This document shows, piece by piece, positions 36,566-45,490 of a stretch of DNA of 64,000 nucleotides; positions within the stretch are counted from its first letter, which is position 1; each line of letters starts with the position of its first letter. A program made the translations under genes and the position numbers. The notes under the pieces were generated by a model. It made no database searches. It had not been told where the DNA came from and was given only the letters and a program-made list of their open reading frames with translations. This DNA comes from Dermacoccus abyssi. GTDB lineage: Bacteria > Actinomycetota > Actinomycetes > Actinomycetales > Dermatophilaceae. The DNA lies in assembly GCF_034541975.1 (NCBI RefSeq), contig NZ_JAVYJM010000001.1, one strand, 5' to 3'.

Positions 36566-37051
36566 TTCGGCCTAATAATCCACTTCGAGACGAAGGAAGA
36601 AGTCGCCGACGCGGTACTTGCGGCCCACGGAGATTGGATGGTGAAGGCCGCCGAGTCGGTACCCGGACGTGGCGCGCAGAAGCTGATCAATCTCGGCTAT
36701 GTCGTGTGCGACGCCCTGGCCACGGGCGTCCTTTTCCAGGCCACGGCCCGGCTCGCCGTCGAGCGTGAAACCTACGGCGAGGGACGCCCGGCGTCCTTCC
36801 ACATGTGGGAGTCGATGGCGCGCCACATGATCGAGAGCCTGGACTGCGACGGCGCTTTTGCCAAGAGGATCGACGCCGAATGCATGGCGCGGATGCTCAC
36901 CGGGGCCCTGCTCGGGTTGCACCTCACGTGGCAGGCCACCGGGCACGAGCAGGGCCTGCACGAGGAAGTGGAGTACTTCTGGCGAACCATCGCCCCGGTG
37001 CTCATTGCCCCCTCCGAGTACGAGGCCCTCGAACTGAGCCGTCCGGCCTGA
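36566..37051 (+). pseudogene. TetR-family regulator, 5'-truncated remnant
   Basis: From about 36566 the frame reads LIIHFETKEEVADAVLAAHGDWM. This matches the end of the TetR helix-turn-helix (ALYFHFxxKEE) and continues through a normal ligand-binding domain to 37051. The N-terminal ~50 residues, including the recognition helix, are absent; the preceding codons are the 3' end of the FAD dehydrogenase. An ATG at 36639 could give a 137-residue protein without a DNA-binding domain. A deletion joining the two genes explains this best. Confidence 0.7.
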
Positions 37052-37076
37052 GCGCTCGACGTGGGAAACTGGCCCG

Positions 37077-38219
37077 ATGAACGAGCCGGTTTCCCCTGAC
37101 AAGGCGCGCGCGAGCGTCCCCTTCGGCATCCGCCTCGCGGGTGCCTGGTCGGGTTACCTCCTGCTCGTCGCAGCCGCAGTGGCGCTCGTGTTCTGGGCCC
37201 TGGCAAAGCTCGGCCTCGTGACCGTTGCGCTCGTCACCGGCATCATGGTGGCGGCGCTCCTGCAGCCGCTCGTGGCGTGGCTCGTGCGCCGAGGCCTCGG
37301 GCGCGGGCTCTCGGCCGTCATCTCCTTCTTCGTCGGATTCGGGTTCATCGCGCTGCTCGTGTGGTTCGTCTGGGCCCAGGTGGCCGGTTCCAGCGGCGAG
37401 TTCGCGAGTCAGTTCGGCGGCGCCCAGCGCGGTGCGCGTGACTGGTTGGTCGACGGTCCGCTCGGCCTCGACCCGGCCACTGCGAACACCTACACCGTCG
37501 ATCTGGCCAAAACGGTGAGCGAGCACTCCGGCGACATCACCGCACAGGCCGGCGGCTATCTCGGTCAGGCGGCAGGCGCGCTGTCGGGTTTCGTCCTGAC
37601 GCTTTTCTGTGTTCTCTTCCTTCTCGCCGACGACGGCTCCATCTGGCGCTGGTGCGTGCGGGTGCTCCCGCGCCCCGCCCACAACTATGCGGATCTCGCC
37701 GGCGCGGCAGCATGGAGGACGCTCGTCGTCTACATGCGATCGCTCGTCCTGCTCGCCGTACTCAACGCCGGGGCGATGCTGCCGGTCATGTGGATCGCCG
37801 GTGTCCCACTGGCCGTCCCCCTCACCGTGGCGCTGTTCCTCGGCTCCCTGGTGCCGCTCGTCGGCGTGCTCGTCGCGGCGGTCCTGCTGTTCGTCATCGC
37901 TCTCGTCAGCAAGGGCATCGTCACCGCGATCGTGATGATGGTGGCGCTCGCCCTCGTCATCCAGCTGTTCGGCAATCTCGTCAACCCGATCATTCTGGGC
38001 AAGTTCGTCGATCTCCACCCGCTCGTCATCCTGCTCGGCGTCACCGCCGGCACCGTGCTCGGAGGGGCTTTCGGCGCCTTCACCGCGGTGCCGCTGATCG
38101 CCGTCGTCAACAACATGGTCAAGGTGATGCGTCGCTACCACGTCTCGGGAGAGGTGGACGAGGACCTCGACCACGTCCCGGAGGCGCGCCTTGAGAACCT
38201 CGTCGAGGAGTCACTGTGA
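37077..38219 (+). CDS. AI-2E-family transporter
   Basis: A 380-residue membrane protein of the PerM/AI-2E-exporter family, with eight or so helices. It carries the C-terminal family signature NLVNPIILGKFVDLHPLVILLGVTAGTVLGGAFGAF. The name comes from E. coli TqsA, and the true substrates of actinobacterial members are mostly unknown. Its stop overlaps the start of the Nudix gene in a GTGA. Confidence 0.88.
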   Translation: MNEPVSPDKARASVPFGIRLAGAWSGYLLLVAAAVALVFWALAKLGLVTVALVTGIMVAALLQPLVAWLVRRGLGRGLSAVISFFVGFGFIALLVWFVWAQVAGSSGEFASQFGGAQRGARDWLVDGPLGLDPATANTYTVDLAKTVSEHSGDITAQAGGYLGQAAGALSGFVLTLFCVLFLLADDGSIWRWCVRVLPRPAHNYADLAGAAAWRTLVVYMRSLVLLAVLNAGAMLPVMWIAGVPLAVPLTVALFLGSLVPLVGVLVAAVLLFVIALVSKGIVTAIVMMVALALVIQLFGNLVNPIILGKFVDLHPLVILLGVTAGTVLGGAFGAFTAVPLIAVVNNMVKVMRRYHVSGEVDEDLDHVPEARLENLVEESL

Positions 38220-38722
38220 ACGCTGCGAACCCTTCACCACTGCGGATGGCGGCGCTGCGCCTCTACAAGTGGCTGCCGGTCGGCATCAGCCACCGCATCG
38301 TGCACGCGATCCAGCCGACGTTCACGGCGGGTGCCGTTGCGATCATCGAGTACGACGGTCGGGTGCTCGCGCTGCGGCAGGTGCACCGCAAGGGCTGGTC
38401 GCTGCCCGGCGGGCTCATCGACGGCGGTGAACAGCCGCGCGACGCCGTCATCCGTGAGGTGCGCGAGGAGACCGGCCTGACGATCGAACCGGGTGGCGCG
38501 ATGGCCACGTACTTCGTGCCGGAGATTCGGCACATCGACGTCATCTTCCGCGTCCACTGCGAAACGAAACCGCACGTCGAGGTGGCCAGTGAGGCCCTCG
38601 AATCGGGCTGGTTCGCCCTCGAGGAACTGCCCGAACCCGACGACTCGACGCGCCGCATCCAACACGCCGTGAAACTCGCGCGCGTGGCTCCGCAGCCGGG
38701 TCACCTCGTCGACCCCTCCTGA
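38216..38722 (+). CDS. Nudix hydrolase
   Basis: A 168-residue hydrolase with a complete Nudix box (GGLIDGGEQPRDAVIREV then REETGL, about residues 64-87). The Glu residues of REVREE bind the metals that cleave a nucleoside diphosphate linked to another group. The N-terminal ~40 residues precede the catalytic fold. It is coupled to the transporter gene. The substrate is not predictable. Confidence 0.9.
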   Translation: MNAANPSPLRMAALRLYKWLPVGISHRIVHAIQPTFTAGAVAIIEYDGRVLALRQVHRKGWSLPGGLIDGGEQPRDAVIREVREETGLTIEPGGAMATYFVPEIRHIDVIFRVHCETKPHVEVASEALESGWFALEELPEPDDSTRRIQHAVKLARVAPQPGHLVDPS

Positions 38723-38762
38723 ACTGACATGGTGATTGCCTCACTCACCACATCGAATTCCG

Positions 38763-39395
38763 TCAGCGCAGGATGCCGGCAGTGCGGGCCTTGGCGACGG
38801 CGTCCGTGCGGGAGGTGGCCCCGAGCTTCTCGTTGATGTGCACGAGGTGGGTCTTCACGGTGGCCTCGGAGACGAAGAGTGCCTTGGCGATCGCGCGGTT
38901 CGTCGCGCCGTCGGCGACCCGTTCCAGAACGTCCACCTCGCGCGCCGTGAGAGAGGCTGTCGGCTGCGCGAGGCGGGTGACGAGGCGCTGCGCTACGGCC
39001 GGTGCGAGCACCGTCTCGCCGCGTGCCGCGCGGTGGACGGCGTCGACGAGGGTCTCCGGTGGGGCGTCCTTGAGCAGGTAGCCGCCGGCGCCCGCCTCGA
39101 CGGCGCGCAGGATGTCGGTGTCCGTGTCGTAGGTCGTGAGGATGAGCACCGCGGGGGCGCATCCGCGGCCACGGATGGCCGCCGTCGCACTCACACCGTC
39201 CATGCCGTCGCCCATCTGCAGGTCCATGAGGACGACGTCGGGCGGTGTTCCGGTGGCCGTGAGCCGATCGAGTTCGGCGATGGCCTCCGCGCCGTCACTC
39301 GCTTCGGCGAGAACGTCGATGCCCGACGCCACGAGCAGGGCCCGCAGGCCGGCGCGGACCACGGGATGGTCGTCGGTGAGCAGCACCGTGGTCAC
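38763..39395 (-). CDS. NarL/LuxR-type response regulator (system 2)
   Basis: A 210-residue regulator. The receiver has DD at 8-9, phospho-acceptor Asp58 (VVLMDLQMGDG) and Lys in YLLKDAP. The LuxR output domain has LTAREVDVLERVADGATNRAIA and ATVKTHLVHINEKLG. The start overlaps the kinase stop by 4 bp. A perfect inverted repeat beyond the kinase start, in front of an ABC transporter, is the likely target. Confidence 0.93.
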   Translation of the reverse strand: MTTVLLTDDHPVVRAGLRALLVASGIDVLAEASDGAEAIAELDRLTATGTPPDVVLMDLQMGDGMDGVSATAAIRGRGCAPAVLILTTYDTDTDILRAVEAGAGGYLLKDAPPETLVDAVHRAARGETVLAPAVAQRLVTRLAQPTASLTAREVDVLERVADGATNRAIAKALFVSEATVKTHLVHINEKLGATSRTDAVAKARTAGILR

Positions 39396-40681
39396 AGGGC
39401 GCCTCCGTTCGTCGTGACGGGCGATGGTGCGGCAGGCGAGGTGGCCGTCGGGATCCTGACGAAGAGCGCCGCCCCTTCACCGGGGGCCGACTCGACCTCG
39501 AGCTGCCCGCCGAGTTCGACGAGGCGCTCGCGGATGGCACGCAGGCCGAATCCGCTGCCACCGAGCGGGGCGCGCTCGACGGCGGCCTCGTCGAAGCCGA
39601 CACCGTCGTCGATGATCTCGAGCGTCACGTCGGTGGGCGAGTAGGCCAGCGTCACCCCGGCGCGCGAAGCCTGGGCGTGAATGCGCACGTTGGCGAGACC
39701 GCTCTGTGCGATGCGCAGCAACGCGACCTCGACGGGGGACGGCAGCGGGCGGGCCTCTCCGTCGCACGTCGTGGACACTGCGATGCCGGTCTGTTCGCCG
39801 AGGCGCTCGGCGAGGCGGCGGAGGGCCGCGAACAGGGGAGCATCGGCGAGTTCCGTCGGAGCGAGGGCGTGGACGACCTCGCGGGCCTGCGTCAGCCCTT
39901 CCGCGGCCTGTTCCTCGATCTGACGCAACAGCGTGCCCTCGCCGTCCTCGCGCGCCAGCCCGGCACGCGAGAGGAGCAGGATGCTGGAGAAGCCCTGGGC
40001 GAGGGTGTCGTGGATGTCGCGGGCGAGTCGCTCGCGCTCGGCGAGGACCCCGGCGCGGTGCTGCGCGTGCGCCAGTTCCTCCTGGGCGGCGAGGGCGTCG
40101 TCCTGCGCAGCGACGAGTTGGTCGACGAGGAGGTTGCGGGCGTCGTTCTCCCGCCGCAGTTGGACGTACACCCATGCGATACCGAGGGCGACGAGCATGC
40201 CCATGAACGGGCCGATGACGCTGCCCGGTCCCCGCGTCGAGTTCGAGCTCGCGAGAGCGACGACGCTCGCAACGAGCACGACAGCGACCAGGGCCGCGGC
40301 GAGCGCGCGTCGCGCGACGTAGAGGACGAGGAAGTAGAACGCGAACGCCAGCCACGCGAAGTCGGCAGCCACGGCGAGCAGCGCGATCCACGCCACGACG
40401 AGCGCTGAGATCCACACCTGGGCGAGCTGTTCGCGGCGCGCGTCGGAGACCGGACGGCTCTCCAGCGTGAGGCCGAAACAGTAGAGGCCCATGAACAGCG
40501 CCGACGCGACGAACAGGAGCGCGAGGTGCGGCGCCGTCGTCGTCTGCGTGAGAAGCGCACGCGCGAGCCCGACGACGAAGAGCAGGACGAAGAGCACGTG
40601 CATGGCGGCCTGCATGGCGCGGATTGCGCGCGCCGTCTCGGGGCGTCGGGCTGTGGCGGACGGCGGCGGGTGGGCACTCAT
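39392..40681 (-). CDS. Sensor histidine kinase, HisKA_3 type (system 2)
   Basis: A 429-residue membrane kinase with about six helices in the first 190 residues and almost no external loop, as in intramembrane-sensing kinases. A coiled coil leads to the His in ERLARDIHDTLAQGFSSIL (about residue 225). The ATPase domain ends with DGVGFDEAAVE and GFGLRAIRERL. GAAGGGA precedes ATG 40681. It is divergent from an FtsX-type ABC transporter, like the bacitracin/LiaFSR class, but the stimulus is unknown. Confidence 0.91.
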   Translation of the reverse strand: MSAHPPPSATARRPETARAIRAMQAAMHVLFVLLFVVGLARALLTQTTTAPHLALLFVASALFMGLYCFGLTLESRPVSDARREQLAQVWISALVVAWIALLAVAADFAWLAFAFYFLVLYVARRALAAALVAVVLVASVVALASSNSTRGPGSVIGPFMGMLVALGIAWVYVQLRRENDARNLLVDQLVAAQDDALAAQEELAHAQHRAGVLAERERLARDIHDTLAQGFSSILLLSRAGLAREDGEGTLLRQIEEQAAEGLTQAREVVHALAPTELADAPLFAALRRLAERLGEQTGIAVSTTCDGEARPLPSPVEVALLRIAQSGLANVRIHAQASRAGVTLAYSPTDVTLEIIDDGVGFDEAAVERAPLGGSGFGLRAIRERLVELGGQLEVESAPGEGAALFVRIPTATSPAAPSPVTTNGGAL

Positions 40682-40719
40682 CGTCCCTTCATTCTGCCTT
40701 GGCGAGGCGCGCGGCGGTA

Positions 40720-40735
40720 TCAACCGAACGGTTGA
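40720..40735. promoter_or_regulatory. Perfect inverted repeat between the kinase and ABC genes
   Basis: TCAACCGAACGGTTGA has perfect 7-bp arms around AA and lies 38 bp from the kinase start and 92 bp from the permease start. This symmetry suits a dimer of the LuxR-type response regulator. Confidence 0.6.
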
Positions 40736-40827
40736 GGTGGGCCTCGCCGAGCGGTCGATGTGTGCGCGCGGGAACGGCGATGGAATGGAGATATTCACTC
40801 CCGCACCTCTTGTTCGGAAAGGCTGAG

Positions 40828-41904
40828 ATGTTTCTCGGATCCCGCGACCTGCGCTACGCCAAGGGCAGGTTCGCGCTCATCGGCGGCGTGGTCGCTCTCA
40901 TCACGCTGCTCGTCGTCATGCTGACGGGGCTCGCGGCGGGCCTCGGGCGTGAGAGCGTTGCCGCCGTCTCGACGATGCCGGATCGCGGCGTCTCCCAGAT
41001 CGCCTTCTCGCAGCCGGCCCAGGGGCAGAAGGTCGGCTTCGACTCCTCTCGCGTCGCGTCGTCCGCGGTGAAGGACGCGGCCGACCAGCCCGGCGTCACG
41101 GAGGCGACGTCACTGGCGATCGCGCAGAGCCGCGTCAGCGTCGACGGTGTCCGCTCGGCCGTGACGGTCTTCGTCGTCGAGGACGGATCGTTCGCCGCGC
41201 CGTCGGGCGTTCGTCCCGGCTCGGTCGTCGTCGGTTCGGGCCTCGGCAAGGACGCGAACGTCGCGGCCGGTGACTCGATCACGTTCGGCGACAAGTCGGT
41301 TCGCGTGCAGGCGCTGAGCGACGACGCCTCTTACCAGCACGTTCCCGTCGTCTGGATGACGCAGACCGACGCCAAGGCCGGGGGCGTCCAGACCGCGGGC
41401 GGCACCTCGCTCGCCCTGCTGAAGACCGACGGTTCGTTCGACGCGGCAGCGTTCGAGAAGCAGAGCGACCTCGTGGCGATGACACCGAACGATTCCCTGT
41501 CCACCATCTCCGCCTACCAGGCCGAGAACGGTTCGCTCACGCTGATGCGCGTCATGCTCATGCTCGTCTCGGCCCTCGTCGTGGGAGCGTTCTTCACGAT
41601 CTGGACCATCCAGCGCACGCCGGACCTCGCCGTGCTCAAGGCGATCGGTGCCCGCACGAGCTACCTCGTGCGTGACGCCCTCGGCCAGGCCGCGATTCTC
41701 CTCCTCATCGGTGGTGGCCTCGGCACGCTCATCGCGACCGTCGGCGGGTTGCTCGCCCGAGACGTCGTCCCCTTCGTCGTCAGCCCGACGACGACCCTCG
41801 TCCCCCTCGTCCTTCTCATGGTTCTCGGTCTGCTCGGCGCGCTCGTCAGCCTGCGCCGTATCGCGACCGTCGACCCCAACTCAGCGCTAGGAGCTGCACG
41901 ATGA
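40828..41904 (+). CDS. ABC transporter permease, FtsX/MacB type
   Basis: A 358-residue permease. One N-terminal helix (FALIGGVVALITLLVVMLTGLA) is followed by an external domain of about 215 residues. Three C-terminal helices follow, beginning LMRVMLMLVSALVVGAFFTIWTIQRTPDLAVLKAIGA, the standard FtsX core. GGAAAGG precedes ATG 40828. The stop overlaps the start of the ATPase gene. Such transporters extrude peptides or lipids or move signals, and are often induced by a neighbouring two-component system. Confidence 0.9.
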   Translation: MFLGSRDLRYAKGRFALIGGVVALITLLVVMLTGLAAGLGRESVAAVSTMPDRGVSQIAFSQPAQGQKVGFDSSRVASSAVKDAADQPGVTEATSLAIAQSRVSVDGVRSAVTVFVVEDGSFAAPSGVRPGSVVVGSGLGKDANVAAGDSITFGDKSVRVQALSDDASYQHVPVVWMTQTDAKAGGVQTAGGTSLALLKTDGSFDAAAFEKQSDLVAMTPNDSLSTISAYQAENGSLTLMRVMLMLVSALVVGAFFTIWTIQRTPDLAVLKAIGARTSYLVRDALGQAAILLLIGGGLGTLIATVGGLLARDVVPFVVSPTTTLVPLVLLMVLGLLGALVSLRRIATVDPNSALGAAR

Positions 41905-42590
41905 GCCTCATCGTCGATGACGCCGTTCTCACCTTCCCCGACGGCGCCGGCCGCATCACCGCGGTCGACCACGTCAGCCTCAGCGTCGAACCCGGCGAGT
42001 TCGCCGCCGTCACCGGCCCGTCCGGTTCGGGTAAGTCGTCGCTCCTCGCCGTGGCGGGTCTGCTGCAGACGCCGGACTCGGGCAGCGTCGCGATCGGTGG
42101 CCGTGTCGTCTCCGGCCTGTCGCGCAAGGACGCGGCCGCGGTGCGCCTGTCGTCGATCGGCTTCGTCTTCCAGCAGAGCAACCTCATCGCATCGCTCACC
42201 GCCGCGGAACAACTCGAAGCCGTGGCCCGCCTCGACGGGCGCAAGGGCAAGGCCGTCCAGGATCGCGCGATGGAACTGCTCGAGGCAGTCGACCTCAAGG
42301 ACGCCGCGAGCCGTCGTCCGGCGCAGCTGTCGGGCGGTCAGCGTCAGCGCGTGGGTATCGCCCGGGCGCTCATGAACTCACCCGAGCTGCTCCTCGTCGA
42401 CGAACCGACGTCGGCGCTCGACTCCGAGCGCAGCTCTGCCGTCATGCGCCTCATCGGCGACGTGACGCGTGACTCCGGCGTCGCGACGCTCATGGTGACG
42501 CACGACCTGCCGACGCTCACCGCCGTCGACTCCGTGTACGAGATGGTCGACGGTCGGCTGAGCCGCTCCGAGCGGGCCGAGGCCGCCTGA
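41901..42590 (+). CDS. ABC transporter ATP-binding protein (LolD/MacB type)
   Basis: A 229-residue ATPase with Walker A GPSGSGKSS (about residues 39-47), Q-loop FVFQQSN, signature LSGGQRQRVGIARAL and Walker B LLLVDEPTSALD, and the switch His in VTHDLPT. It pairs with the permease encoded just upstream (ATGA overlap). Confidence 0.94.
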   Translation: MSLIVDDAVLTFPDGAGRITAVDHVSLSVEPGEFAAVTGPSGSGKSSLLAVAGLLQTPDSGSVAIGGRVVSGLSRKDAAAVRLSSIGFVFQQSNLIASLTAAEQLEAVARLDGRKGKAVQDRAMELLEAVDLKDAASRRPAQLSGGQRQRVGIARALMNSPELLLVDEPTSALDSERSSAVMRLIGDVTRDSGVATLMVTHDLPTLTAVDSVYEMVDGRLSRSERAEAA

Positions 42591-42718
42591 CGTACGACGA
42601 GTTCACAGGCGCACCGTACGCGCCGGAAGCGATGGTCGCTTCTCGCGCGTTCGTGCATCGGTCGGGAACACGTCGGGATCTCGCCCACCTCGTGGGCGCC
42701 GAGTGCCATCCTGGCGGC

Positions 42719-43042
42719 ATGCAGCAGGTCGACTTCGCCGAGGGATACTTCGACGCCGTGAGCGTCGGCACGAAGGCCACCACCGTGCGATGGAAGGAGA
42801 ACATCGCACCCGGCGCTGCCCGGTTCGCCTTCGGTGCTCGCAGTCTTCGTGGCCGGGTCGAGTCGGTCACGAGCCACGCGGCAGCGACCCTCACGGCCGA
42901 GCAGGCGGACGCTCCGCCCGGCACCGACATGCGGGAGTTCGTGGAAGCTCTGCGACGTAACTACTACGCCGAGATGCCGGACGACGCGTTGGTCGAGGTC
43001 GTACGGTTCGTCGTCGAGAGGGACGACGAGAACTCCGGGTAG
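42719..43042 (+). CDS. ASCH-domain protein
   Basis: A 107-residue protein with the ASCH beta-barrel pattern: VDFAEGYFDAVSVGTKATTVRW, then ARSLRGRVESVTS. The Lys and the TT(V)RW stretch are typical. ASCH domains are thought to bind RNA and can act as ribonucleases or amidohydrolases (YqfB). I chose ATG 42719; a longer frame from 42632 lacks family similarity. It converges on the FUSC gene with 4 bp between the stops. Confidence 0.83.
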   Translation: MQQVDFAEGYFDAVSVGTKATTVRWKENIAPGAARFAFGARSLRGRVESVTSHAAATLTAEQADAPPGTDMREFVEALRRNYYAEMPDDALVEVVRFVVERDDENSG

Positions 43043-43046
43043 TGCG

Positions 43047-44834
43047 TCAGCTGCGGCGCGCGAGCCCGACCGCGAGCACCTCGTCGAGGCCGGTGGCCAC
43101 CGTGGTGGAGTTGACGACCTGCGTCGAGATCGGCGGCAGATCGTGGATGAGGCGCGTGAGGCGGGCGCTCATCGCTTCGGCGTCGAGCAGCTTGAGTGGG
43201 TCCGCGGTCCAGCACGCGGCGAGGGTCACGTAGGACGTGGAGTTGAGGCTGGCCTCCACCTCCTCCCACGTTCCGAGGGTGTGCGGCAGATCGGTGGCCG
43301 CCATCGCGAGCACGTGGTCGGCCTCGAGCTGTTCGAAGACGAGATCCCGCCGGGCGGCGACGCCCCGGTCCGAATCCTGCTGGCCGTCGGCCATGAGCAC
43401 GAGCACGCGCTGAAGCGCTCGCAGCGAGCGGCGGAACTGCCTGCGCACCAAACGGATCGGCAGACGTCGCGCGAACGCCCACAAGATGACGACACAGATG
43501 GCGCACGAGAGCGCCGTCTCGAAGACGCGGTCGAGCATCAACTCGGTCGTCGGTGCGTGCGACGAGCCGACGGAGGCCACGAGCAACGCCATCGGTGTGA
43601 TGAACATCGAACCGAGCGCGTAGTTGCTCACGACCGACCACTGCAGGAGGAAGACGCACACGAGCGCGATGACGATGACCCACCAGTCGGTCGGTCCGGC
43701 CAGACTGACGAGGAAGAACAGGCCGACGCCGACGACGGTGCCGACGAAGCGGTGGCCGGCGCGGTGCGTCAGCGAGAGTCGGTCACCGTTGAGGGAGACG
43801 AGCAGCGCCGTTGTCATGACGGCCCAGTACGGGTGTGAGACGCCGAGGGCGTACGCGATGACGCAGGTGGCGAGCACCGCGAGCGCGGCCCGGCGCGCGA
43901 TGAGCGAGGGCAGGGAAGAGCGGGACAGCCCCCACTCGAGCAGGTAACGCCGCGGCGGACGCCCGAGGTAGCGCGCCTGGAGCATCGTCGGGACGGCGAT
44001 GTCGGCGTCGGGCAGGCGGGTGGCGGCGGTGCGTTGGACGACGGCGATGTGCATCTTGCGCACCTGCGCCGTGAGATCACGCAGGTGCGGGTTGCGGTTG
44101 CGGCGTCCTGCGGCCAACGAGACGGCCCACGCGGCGTTGAAGATCGAGCCGTATGCGGCGTCGCGCAGGCGGCCCGTCTCGACGAAGTCGCCGTCGGGGT
44201 CGGTGGCGAAGTATTCGTCACACGCCTCTTGCGCATCCTCGACGGCTTCGTCCTCGGGCGTGTGCCGGAACGGCCACTGCAGCGCGAGGCTGAGTGTGCT
44301 CGACATCACGGCGCCCAACGACGCGGCCAGGACGAACGTCGAACCGGCCACGCCTGTCGTGGGCAGGTAGGTGCCGATGGCCGGGCCGATCGTGAGGAAC
44401 ACCGGCCCGGGCGGGTCGCCGACGAGCGCGTGGTAGAGCAGCACACTGACGCCCGCGATCGCCGTCAGGGCGAGGGTGGTGAGAAGCGCGTTGCCCGCGA
44501 CGCTCACGCCGATGGTCAGGGCGAGGGCGTAGGCGAGTGTCATCGAGGCGAGGATCGTGACGCGGTGGCGCCACGTGCGTCGCACGCTGACGGTGCACAG
44601 GAATGTTCCGGTGAGGCCGAGCAAACCCATCTTTGGACCGAAGATCAGCGACAGCGTGAGCACGGTGAGCGTCACGCAGGTCGTGATGTGCGCAGCCACC
44701 TTCCAGCGTCCCGGAGAGGGCTTCACCTCGACGAAGGTGTGTAGCTCGTCGGCCACGCGCCTCTTCGTCACGCCACGGCGTCGCGCGACGCGCCGCACCT
44801 CGGGCGGGACGAGGAGCATGGTCAGCCGGGACAT
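43047..44834 (-). CDS. FUSC-family membrane protein
   Basis: A 595-residue membrane protein with two blocks of about five or six helices (about residues 40-190 and 330-470), separated by and ending with cytosolic helical parts. This is the FUSC layout (aromatic-acid exporter family). LSHPYWAVMTTALLVSLNGDRLSLTHRAGHRFVGTVVG fits its conserved second-block motif. GGAG precedes ATG 44834. A transported compound cannot be inferred. Confidence 0.87.
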   Translation of the reverse strand: MSRLTMLLVPPEVRRVARRRGVTKRRVADELHTFVEVKPSPGRWKVAAHITTCVTLTVLTLSLIFGPKMGLLGLTGTFLCTVSVRRTWRHRVTILASMTLAYALALTIGVSVAGNALLTTLALTAIAGVSVLLYHALVGDPPGPVFLTIGPAIGTYLPTTGVAGSTFVLAASLGAVMSSTLSLALQWPFRHTPEDEAVEDAQEACDEYFATDPDGDFVETGRLRDAAYGSIFNAAWAVSLAAGRRNRNPHLRDLTAQVRKMHIAVVQRTAATRLPDADIAVPTMLQARYLGRPPRRYLLEWGLSRSSLPSLIARRAALAVLATCVIAYALGVSHPYWAVMTTALLVSLNGDRLSLTHRAGHRFVGTVVGVGLFFLVSLAGPTDWWVIVIALVCVFLLQWSVVSNYALGSMFITPMALLVASVGSSHAPTTELMLDRVFETALSCAICVVILWAFARRLPIRLVRRQFRRSLRALQRVLVLMADGQQDSDRGVAARRDLVFEQLEADHVLAMAATDLPHTLGTWEEVEASLNSTSYVTLAACWTADPLKLLDAEAMSARLTRLIHDLPPISTQVVNSTTVATGLDEVLAVGLARRS

Positions 44835-44902
44835 GACTCCTATTTTGTCGGCCCGGCGCCGTGCACGGCCACCGAGCGTGCGACGGATACCGAACACACG
44901 AA

Positions 44903-44930
44903 CGCGGGCCCGGTGTGACCCGGACCCGCG
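44903..44930 (-). terminator. Terminator of the PadR-ABC cassette
   Basis: CGCGGGCCCGG (44903-44913) and CCGGACCCGCG (44920-44930) pair at 10 of 11 positions, 23 bp past the PadR gene stop on the minus strand. Confidence 0.65.
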
Positions 44931-44952
44931 CACGGTGTGGTTCGCGCAGGGG

Positions 44953-45480
44953 TCAGCTGCGCGCCAGTCGCTCCTCGACGTAATCGAGCCAGCGCAGTTC
45001 GGCCTCGTCGGCGAAGATGAGCGACTCGAGGACGAGCTCGTCGGCGCCCACACCAGGCGGGGTCTCACCGAACGACCGGCGCGGTTTCGAGCGGTTGAGT
45101 TCGCGCAGGTGCGTCAACGTCGCCGCCCGTTGCGCCGAGACGATAGCCCGAACGTCGACGCCCGGCATCGTCACGGCGAGGGCCAACTTGATGGCCAGTT
45201 CGTTGCGGGGCGTGACGTCCCGCGGCACCGCCTGATTCCACCAGCCGAGCACCTCGGCGCGGCCGGCGTCGGTGAGCCGGTAGGGGATGCGCCCGTCGGC
45301 GTCCGGCGTACCGGCGCCCTCGACGAGACCGTCGCGCTCGAGGCGCCCCAACGTCGTGTAGACCTGACCGATGTTCAGCGGCCACTGACCGCCGGTGCGA
45401 GCCTCGAACTCGGCCTTGAGCTGGGCGCCGTACATCGGCTGGGAGTCGAGAAGGGCGAGAAGACTGTTGCGAACACTCAT
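44953..45480 (-). CDS. PadR-family transcriptional regulator
   Basis: A 175-residue PadR regulator. The winged helix has LLALLDSQPMYGAQLKAEFE and NIGQVYTTLGRLERDGLVEG. The C-terminal half (about 90-175) is the longer helical Vir-type dimerisation domain. It lies at the end of the ABC cassette transcribed toward it and probably represses that cassette until a toxic compound binds. The likely operator is the ATACC-rich repeat upstream of 49174. Confidence 0.9.
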   Translation of the reverse strand: MSVRNSLLALLDSQPMYGAQLKAEFEARTGGQWPLNIGQVYTTLGRLERDGLVEGAGTPDADGRIPYRLTDAGRAEVLGWWNQAVPRDVTPRNELAIKLALAVTMPGVDVRAIVSAQRAATLTHLRELNRSKPRRSFGETPPGVGADELVLESLIFADEAELRWLDYVEERLARS

Positions 45481-45490
45481 GACAGCCTCC

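Noticed and set aside
34837..36690. A 617-codon minus-strand frame over the FAD dehydrogenase gene
   Set aside because: It is antisense to a real flavoprotein gene, shows no domain and overlaps the gtrA promoter side.
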